Source: Acidobacteriaceae bacterium | GTDB taxonomy: Bacteria > Acidobacteriota > Terriglobia > Terriglobales > Acidobacteriaceae | Assembly (NCBI GenBank): GCA_003162255.1 | Contig: PMMJ01000299.1 | Span: forward strand, 1 to 10,699 | Reading direction: 5' to 3' | Length of the DNA stretch: 10,699 bases | Shown: positions 7,506 to 10,699 of the stretch, one piece after another | How positions within the stretch are numbered: position 1 is the stretch's first letter | Layout of the letters: each line of letters opens with the position of its first letter | Position numbers and translations under genes: made by a program | Notes under the pieces: model-generated | Told to the model about the DNA's origin: nothing | What the model saw: only the letters and a program-made list of their open reading frames with translations | Databases searched by the model: none

Positions 7506-7536
7506 AAAAAAAAGACCGCGTCTGCACGCGGTCTTT
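7506..7536 (-). terminator. Rho-independent terminator of the ompH transcript
   Basis: AAAGACCGCG (7511-7520) and CGCGGTCTTT (7527-7536) form a perfect 10-base-pair stem with a 6-base loop. Read on the minus strand, a run of eight T completes and follows the stem (7513-7506). This is a textbook intrinsic terminator about 50 bases past the ompH stop. It lacks a T-run on the plus strand, so it works in one direction and isolates ompH from tonB. Confidence 0.92.
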
Positions 7537-7565
7537 GGAGATAACGTCTCGAGAATTCTGGAACT

Positions 7566-7582
7566 AAAACCGCCCCAGCGGT
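7566..7582 (-). terminator. Small hairpin with short T-run just after ompH stop
   Basis: On the minus strand ACCGC, loop TGGG, then GCGGT and three more T lie directly after the ompH TAG. The stem is only 5 base pairs, so it is at best a weak terminator or pause site ahead of the strong one. Confidence 0.35.
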
Positions 7583-7586
7583 GTCG

Positions 7587-8330
7587 CTACTGCTTCGGCG
7601 GAGTGGTTGCCGGCGGCTTGGTCGCTGGCGCAGCCGGTTTGCTGGCAGGGGTCGACGACGCTGGCTTCACCGGCTTGGCAGCCGTGCTGCCCGCAGCGGG
7701 TGCCGGTACGCCGGATTGAACGTTGTAGGCGTCGACGACTGGTTGCGTGATGTCCACGGCCGGTCCGTACCAGATCACCGGGCCGCGCGGCCACTGTTGG
7801 GACGTGTCCAGGATCATGCCATAGCCGTTATCGCTGGCGTACTTCACTATGAGCGGCGCCATCTTGGTGAGAACTTTATTCCCGATCTCGCCCTGCTGAT
7901 TTTGGAAATCTTCCTGCGCGTCCTGGGTGGCGCGATCGTAACTTTTCTTCTTGGCCTCGATCTGCTTCACCAGTTTGTCGCGCGATTCGTCATTCAACTT
8001 GTCCTGCTGGGCAGTGAGCTGCTTCTGCATGCTGTCGAGTTCGTCGGCCGAAGCCTTCAGTTCATTCTGTTTGGGTTCAAACTTCTTGCTGAGCGCTTCG
8101 GCGTCGCGCCGTCCTTCGTTGCAGGTGAAGATTGCCAGTTCGATGTTGATGGTGCCGACTTTGGTGCCAGTAGCCTGGGCTGCCGCCGCAGCAGCAGCGG
8201 AGGGAGCATTCGGCGGGGCAGCTGCCGGAGTGCCAGCAGCCGGGCCTTGGGCCAGAGCGAAGAGAGAGAGGCCGAATACCACGGCCACGGTGACGCGCGC
8301 AAACTTGCTAATCGTTAACATGCCAATCAT
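7587..8330 (-). CDS. OmpH/Skp-family periplasmic chaperone
   Basis: This is a 247-residue exported protein of the OmpH/Skp family, periplasmic chaperones that hold outer-membrane proteins unfolded on their way to the assembly machinery. Residues 1-27 are a signal peptide (VTVAVVFGLSLFALA). An Ala/Pro linker with a run of eight Ala at 45-52 follows (AAAAAAAAQA region). The OmpH domain spans about 57-205: beta start VGTINIELAI, a long charged helical arm at about 75-155 (many Lys, Glu, Gln; coiled-coil-like), then MILDTSQQ and PAVDITQPVVDAYN. Residues 206-247 form a Pro/Ala/Lys tail. E. coli Skp is about 161 residues, so both ends are extended here. The ATG at 8330 has AAAGGA 5 bases upstream; the in-frame ATG at 8321 is too far from it. 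A good promoter and a structured leader lie upstream, and an intrinsic terminator downstream, so it is probably a single-gene unit. Confidence 0.88.
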   Translation of the reverse strand: MIGMLTISKFARVTVAVVFGLSLFALAQGPAAGTPAAAPPNAPSAAAAAAAQATGTKVGTINIELAIFTCNEGRRDAEALSKKFEPKQNELKASADELDSMQKQLTAQQDKLNDESRDKLVKQIEAKKKSYDRATQDAQEDFQNQQGEIGNKVLTKMAPLIVKYASDNGYGMILDTSQQWPRGPVIWYGPAVDITQPVVDAYNVQSGVPAPAAGSTAAKPVKPASSTPASKPAAPATKPPATTPPKQ

Positions 8331-8365
8331 TTGGATCCTTTGAACTCCTTCGGATTTTTAGGAAT

Positions 8366-8381
8366 GCTGGAAGCTTCCAGC
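8366..8381. promoter_or_regulatory. 16-base perfect palindrome in the ompH leader
   Basis: GCTGGAAGCTTCCAGC is an unbroken palindrome ending 36 bases before the ompH start codon and about 100 bases downstream of the likely promoter. It may be a regulator-binding site, or a 6-base-pair RNA hairpin with an AGCU loop. A second inverted repeat, GTCTGAT/ATCAGAC (8398-8404 and 8426-8432, 21-base loop), lies between it and the promoter. Confidence 0.5.
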
Positions 8382-8481
8382 TCGCCGGGCTCAACGAGTC
8401 TGATCGCAACCCGAGCCTGTCAGTCATCAGACCTGAGACGCCGCAACCGCAAGCGTGGTGGTCAGGGTGTGGACGCTTTGG

Positions 8482-8511
8482 ATTATACGGACCGCACCGG
8501 AACAGCGTCAA
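8482..8511 (-). promoter_or_regulatory. Sigma-70-type promoter for ompH
   Basis: On the minus strand TTGACG (8511-8506) is followed by 18 bases and then a perfect TATAAT (8487-8482). It lies just after the cupin stop codon and points at ompH. Transcription should begin near 8475, leaving a leader of about 145 bases. Of the promoter-like sites in this window it is the closest to consensus. Confidence 0.65.
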
Positions 8512-8520
8512 ACCGTCCTA

Positions 8521-8877
8521 TCACGATGGGGACGCGAGCCTCTCGGCCCGGTGTCCACCGAAGGCATGGATGGTCCTGGTGCCGGCGATGACCTCGCCAC
8601 CATGCCAGAGCCCCTGGGGAATGAAATACTCCTCTCCCGCTTTGATGGGGATCCGTCTGCCGCCAATGATCAGGGTATAGCAGCCCTGGGCAACCATCAT
8701 GTATTCGTCATACTCATGCACATGCGGCGCGGAAACCGCGGTCTCAGGGCAAGTCCAGAACGCCATTTGGCTCCCGTCCGCTCCATCAAAGACGTAGCCC
8801 TCGACGCCAGGAGTCGCCTGACTGCTGGTTGCAATCTTATTTGCCGGGCATTTCATGAACTCCGGAAAATCGTCCAT
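8521..8877 (-). CDS. Small single-domain cupin protein
   Basis: This 118-residue cytoplasmic protein is essentially one cupin barrel. Cupin motif 1 is PHVHEYDEYMMVAQG at 51-65, with His52, His54 and Glu58 as likely metal ligands. Motif 2 is around PIKAGEEYFIPQGLWHGG at 77-94, with His92 as the fourth ligand. All four are present, so it probably binds a metal. Stand-alone cupins of this size act as small-molecule sensors, isomerases or dioxygenases, and nothing here tells which. The ATG at 8877 has AAGGAG 5 bases upstream. The gene is separated by 218 bases from the cytochrome gene and by 190 bases from ompH, with the ompH promoter starting just after its stop, so it looks like its own unit with possible read-through into ompH. 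Confidence 0.82.
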   Translation of the reverse strand: MDDFPEFMKCPANKIATSSQATPGVEGYVFDGADGSQMAFWTCPETAVSAPHVHEYDEYMMVAQGCYTLIIGGRRIPIKAGEEYFIPQGLWHGGEVIAGTRTIHAFGGHRAERLASPS

Positions 8878-8950
8878 CGTCTCTCCTTACCGAAACAATC
8901 GAACCCGGCCTGGACCGCCGGCCGTATCGACATTTCGCTGCTCGCGGGTA

Positions 8951-8978
8951 ATTCTCGTACTCGGAGTGAGAGTGTCAA
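8951..8978 (-). promoter_or_regulatory. Possible promoter for the cupin gene
   Basis: A perfect TTGACA (8978-8973) on the minus strand is followed after 16 bases by GAGAAT (8956-8951), a 4-of-6 match to TATAAT. It lies about 75 bases upstream of the cupin start. The rest of the 8878-9095 gap holds no gene that I can support. Confidence 0.4.
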
Positions 8979-9095
8979 GGCCGGAACCTAACCGATTCGT
9001 GCCACGCCAGGTCGCTCGATGCAGCCAGGCGGCTGATCGCCTGCTCTCGGACAGCCAACTTTCAGGGCTCGGGGCTAAAGGGCTCACACGTTGCC

Positions 9096-9449
9096 TCATT
9101 TCAGTTGGTGAAGGTACTTGACGAGATCGCCGACGTCCTCTTCCCGCAAACGTCGATCGAAAGCGGGCATCGTACCGCGGCCCCCGACGATCGTCTTGCG
9201 GACTTGCGCATCGGTTGCCGGAGCGCCACTCGGAAGCGATTTTCGAAGAAACAGCCCGTGCAGATTTGGAGGCTGCTTGTGCAAATCCGGCTGCGGATTC
9301 TCGTGGCACTCGGCGCAGTCATTCTCGTAGCGCCATTGACCTTCAATCTCGGCCTTACTCAGTTGTTCGCTCCGCTGCTGTTTTTCCCCGCACCCCAGCA
9401 GCAGCAACGCCGCCAGCAAACCGGCCACCGGCAGGACTCCACGAGCCAT
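9096..9449 (-). CDS. Small c-type cytochrome lipoprotein
   Basis: This is a monohaem cytochrome c of 117 residues, exported and probably lipid-anchored. Residues 1-20 are a lipoprotein signal (LLAALLLLGC) with the lipobox cysteine at 20. The haem-binding CAECH is at 45-49 and the likely axial methionine is Met94 in GRGTMPAF, a spacing typical of class I cytochromes c. It ends DVGDLVKYLHQLK, the usual final helix. The gene overlaps the SCO gene: the SCO stop TGA shares a base with this ATG (TGATG). A GTG one codon earlier, at 9452, is possible but lies only 2 bases from the AAGGA site; the ATG has 5 bases, so it is preferred. Translational coupling with the SCO gene is likely. It is probably an electron carrier or a donor to an oxidase or copper protein; the partner is not in view. 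Confidence 0.9.
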   Translation of the reverse strand: MARGVLPVAGLLAALLLLGCGEKQQRSEQLSKAEIEGQWRYENDCAECHENPQPDLHKQPPNLHGLFLRKSLPSGAPATDAQVRKTIVGGRGTMPAFDRRLREEDVGDLVKYLHQLK

Positions 9450-10333
9450 CACTTTCCTTCACCCTTCCCGGTGGCGCGGGCGGCCTGCTGCAGGCTCTCC
9501 ATCAACTCCGCCCAGGTCCAATCCGTAAACCAGAACTTCGCCACCGTACTATCGGGCGCAATCAATACGATGCTCATGGTGTGGGATATCTGGTTGCCTT
9601 CTTCCTGGTACGCAAGACCGAATGCCTGGGCAAGACGGCGTAGATCGGTTGGATTCGTGGAAGCGAAGTCCCAGTGAGAAAAGCCGCCCGCATCACCGTC
9701 CAGATAGGCAAGGCCGTACTTGCGCAGGACGGCGGGAGTGTCATATTTCGGGTCAAAGCTGATGGTTAGCAGATGGCTTTTGCCGTAGTCCTCCGGATTT
9801 TTCTTGAGTTCATTCTGAATTCGCGCGAATTGGCTGCTCAGGCGCGGACAGAAATTCGGCATGGGACAGCGCGTGTAGATGAAGGTGACGAGCAGTGCTT
9901 TCCCAGCGAAATCTGAAAGACGAATCTTGCGGCCATCCTGGTTGATGAGAGCGAAGTCGGGAACTCGTGCTCCGGGCATGAGCATCTGCGGCGCAGCCGG
10001 CGGCTTTGCCTGGACCCGCCCAGATTCATCGGTGATGCGGACGTCCTCCAGCCAGTAGTCGCTCGGATCCTTGCCAACCACCACTTCCGCTGCGATTTTA
10101 TCGCCGGGTTGAACTTCCTGAGCAACCGCAGGATCTTTGACGCGGTAAGGCATTGCCATGGCCGGCATGAATCCTGGAATGTCGCCATGATTCACCGTAA
10201 TTTCGCCAGTTGCGAGGTTCTTGCCGACCACTTCGCCTTGCAGTGGATACTTCCTGGTGCGATTGCAGCCTATGGATACGGTTAGCAACAGCATGGCCGA
10301 TATGAGTATGAATTGGGATTTTGGAAGTCGCAT
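9449..10333 (-). CDS. SCO1/SenC-family copper lipoprotein with N-terminal CusF-like domain
   Basis: SCO proteins are thioredoxin-like copper chaperones used in building the CuA site of cytochrome c oxidase or in periplasmic redox control. This one has 294 residues. A lipoprotein-like signal ends at Cys23 (VSIGC; Ser at -3 is atypical). Residues about 28-100 resemble CusF-type copper-binding domains: His49, then FMPAMAMPY with Met56, Met59 and Met61. A Pro-rich linker leads to the SCO domain (about 120-285), with VPDFALINQDGRKIRLSDF, then TRCPMPNFC giving Cys156 and Cys162, and the conserved His251 in ISHTMS. The cysteines are separated by five residues instead of the three of canonical CxxxC SCO proteins. 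The gene starts 48 bases after the receptor fragment and overlaps the cytochrome gene, so the three are probably one operon. The start site has a modest GAGAAG upstream. Confidence 0.92.
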   Translation of the reverse strand: MRLPKSQFILISAMLLLTVSIGCNRTRKYPLQGEVVGKNLATGEITVNHGDIPGFMPAMAMPYRVKDPAVAQEVQPGDKIAAEVVVGKDPSDYWLEDVRITDESGRVQAKPPAAPQMLMPGARVPDFALINQDGRKIRLSDFAGKALLVTFIYTRCPMPNFCPRLSSQFARIQNELKKNPEDYGKSHLLTISFDPKYDTPAVLRKYGLAYLDGDAGGFSHWDFASTNPTDLRRLAQAFGLAYQEEGNQISHTMSIVLIAPDSTVAKFWFTDWTWAELMESLQQAARATGKGEGK

Positions 10334-10381
10334 CGTTTCTTCTCAGCTGTTCCGTGCTTTGCTCAGTTTGCTTTGTGGCGA

Positions 10382-10699
10382 TCAATAGTGGAACCGCCAG
10401 CGCACTTGCACATAGATCTCGCGCGGCAGGTTCCAGTGATATCCGCCGAAGGTGAGGCTGTCGTCGTAGATCACGCGGTGGTTCGCGACGTTGAGGGCTG
10501 TGACGGAGGCGGTGAAGCGTTCTCCGAAATCTTTGCCCAAGGAGAGATCGAAAGTGGTGTGGCCGGGGAGATAGTCGCCCTGGTAAGGCCAGTCGGGGAC
10601 ACCGTTTTCTCCGTTGCTGAATCCGGAGCCGTAATAAATATTGATCGAGGCATAGGAACGCCACGGGAGATTAACGTCGCCGCCCACGTTGAGCGTGTT
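10382..10699 (-). CDS. TonB-dependent receptor, C-terminal part (cut by window edge)
   Basis: About 105 residues of an outer-membrane barrel enter from the right edge and end at a TGA at 10382-10384. Alternating strands with aromatic residues are visible: INIYYGSGFSNG, TTFDLSLGKDFG, FTASVTALNVANHRVIYDD and EIYVQVRWRFHY. The last residue is an aromatic Tyr, as expected for barrel insertion. The phrases ASVTALNVANHR and IYVQVRWRF fit the last strands of TonB-dependent receptors. The N-terminus, plug and substrate class are outside the window. The 48-base spacing to the SCO gene suggests co-transcription, so a copper-related or other metal substrate is an attractive inference, not a demonstrated one. 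Confidence 0.8.
   Translation of the reverse strand, partial: NTLNVGGDVNLPWRSYASINIYYGSGFSNGENGVPDWPYQGDYLPGHTTFDLSLGKDFGERFTASVTALNVANHRVIYDDSLTFGGYHWNLPREIYVQVRWRFHY

Noticed and set aside
7581..8318. Plus-strand open frame antisense to ompH
   Set aside because: Its Arg/Leu-rich product mirrors the Ala/Pro- and Lys/Glu-rich OmpH coding sequence; the minus frame has a signal peptide, family motifs, a ribosome-binding site, a promoter and a terminator.
8455..8991. Plus-strand open frame across the cupin gene and its upstream gap
   Set aside because: The minus-strand cupin has all four metal ligands and a good ribosome-binding site. This frame has no family signal and runs through the ompH promoter.
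9026..9043. CAGGCG/CGCCTG hairpin as terminator of the SCO-cytochrome group
   Set aside because: The stem is six base pairs, it lies more than 50 bases past the stop codon, and no T-run follows on the minus strand.
9065..9084. Three GGGCT copies downstream of the cytochrome gene as a third heptamer array
   Set aside because: The copies are spaced 7 and 8 bases apart and only five bases are shared, too little to call a period-7 repeat.

Overview
The window looks like a piece of an Acidobacteriota chromosome. This is inferred from gene style, not from a search. It has a long TonB-dependent receptor with an N-terminal carboxypeptidase-regulatory-like domain and the LPLNxR plug motif, an OmpH/Skp protein with Ala/Pro-rich ends, a seven-residue-spaced C-P-x-P-x-F-C type SCO protein, moderately GC-rich DNA, and short heptamer-repeat tracts between genes. 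The cell is clearly diderm: receptors, a TonB protein, a periplasmic chaperone and lipoproteins are all present.

Layout. Bases 1-344 (minus) are the N-terminal part of serine hydroxymethyltransferase (glyA), cut by the window edge. A 257-base divergent gap follows, then the plus-strand TonB-dependent receptor (602-3994), the only plus-strand gene. Everything after it is on the minus strand. Read in the direction of transcription, from high to low coordinates, the order is: the C-terminus of a second TonB-dependent receptor (10382-10699, partial); a lipoprotein SCO/SenC protein with a CusF-like copper domain (9449-10333); a small c-type cytochrome lipoprotein whose start overlaps the SCO stop (9096-9449); a small cupin (8521-8877); an OmpH/Skp-like chaperone (7587-8330); a TonB-family energy transducer (6670-7410); alanine racemase (alr, 5345-6580); and an alpha/beta hydrolase (4085-5200).

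How the genes fit together. The receptor fragment, SCO protein and cytochrome form a tight group (48-base gap, then a stop/start overlap). They read as an envelope copper or cytochrome-oxidase-assembly module. The TonB protein could energise either receptor, but no exbB or exbD is in view. OmpH/Skp serves outer-membrane protein folding and alr serves peptidoglycan, so the middle of the window is an envelope-biogenesis neighbourhood of separately controlled genes.

Control signals. The best are a sigma-70-type promoter (TTGACG-N18-TATAAT) with a roughly 145-base structured leader in front of ompH, a strong U-tract terminator after ompH, and a hairpin around the tonB ribosome-binding site. The most unusual non-coding structure is a pair of heptanucleotide-repeat tracts in the gaps on both sides of alr. 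One is arranged as an inverted repeat; the other sits beside a GC-rich hairpin. No tRNA, rRNA, CRISPR array, insertion sequence or phage gene was seen.
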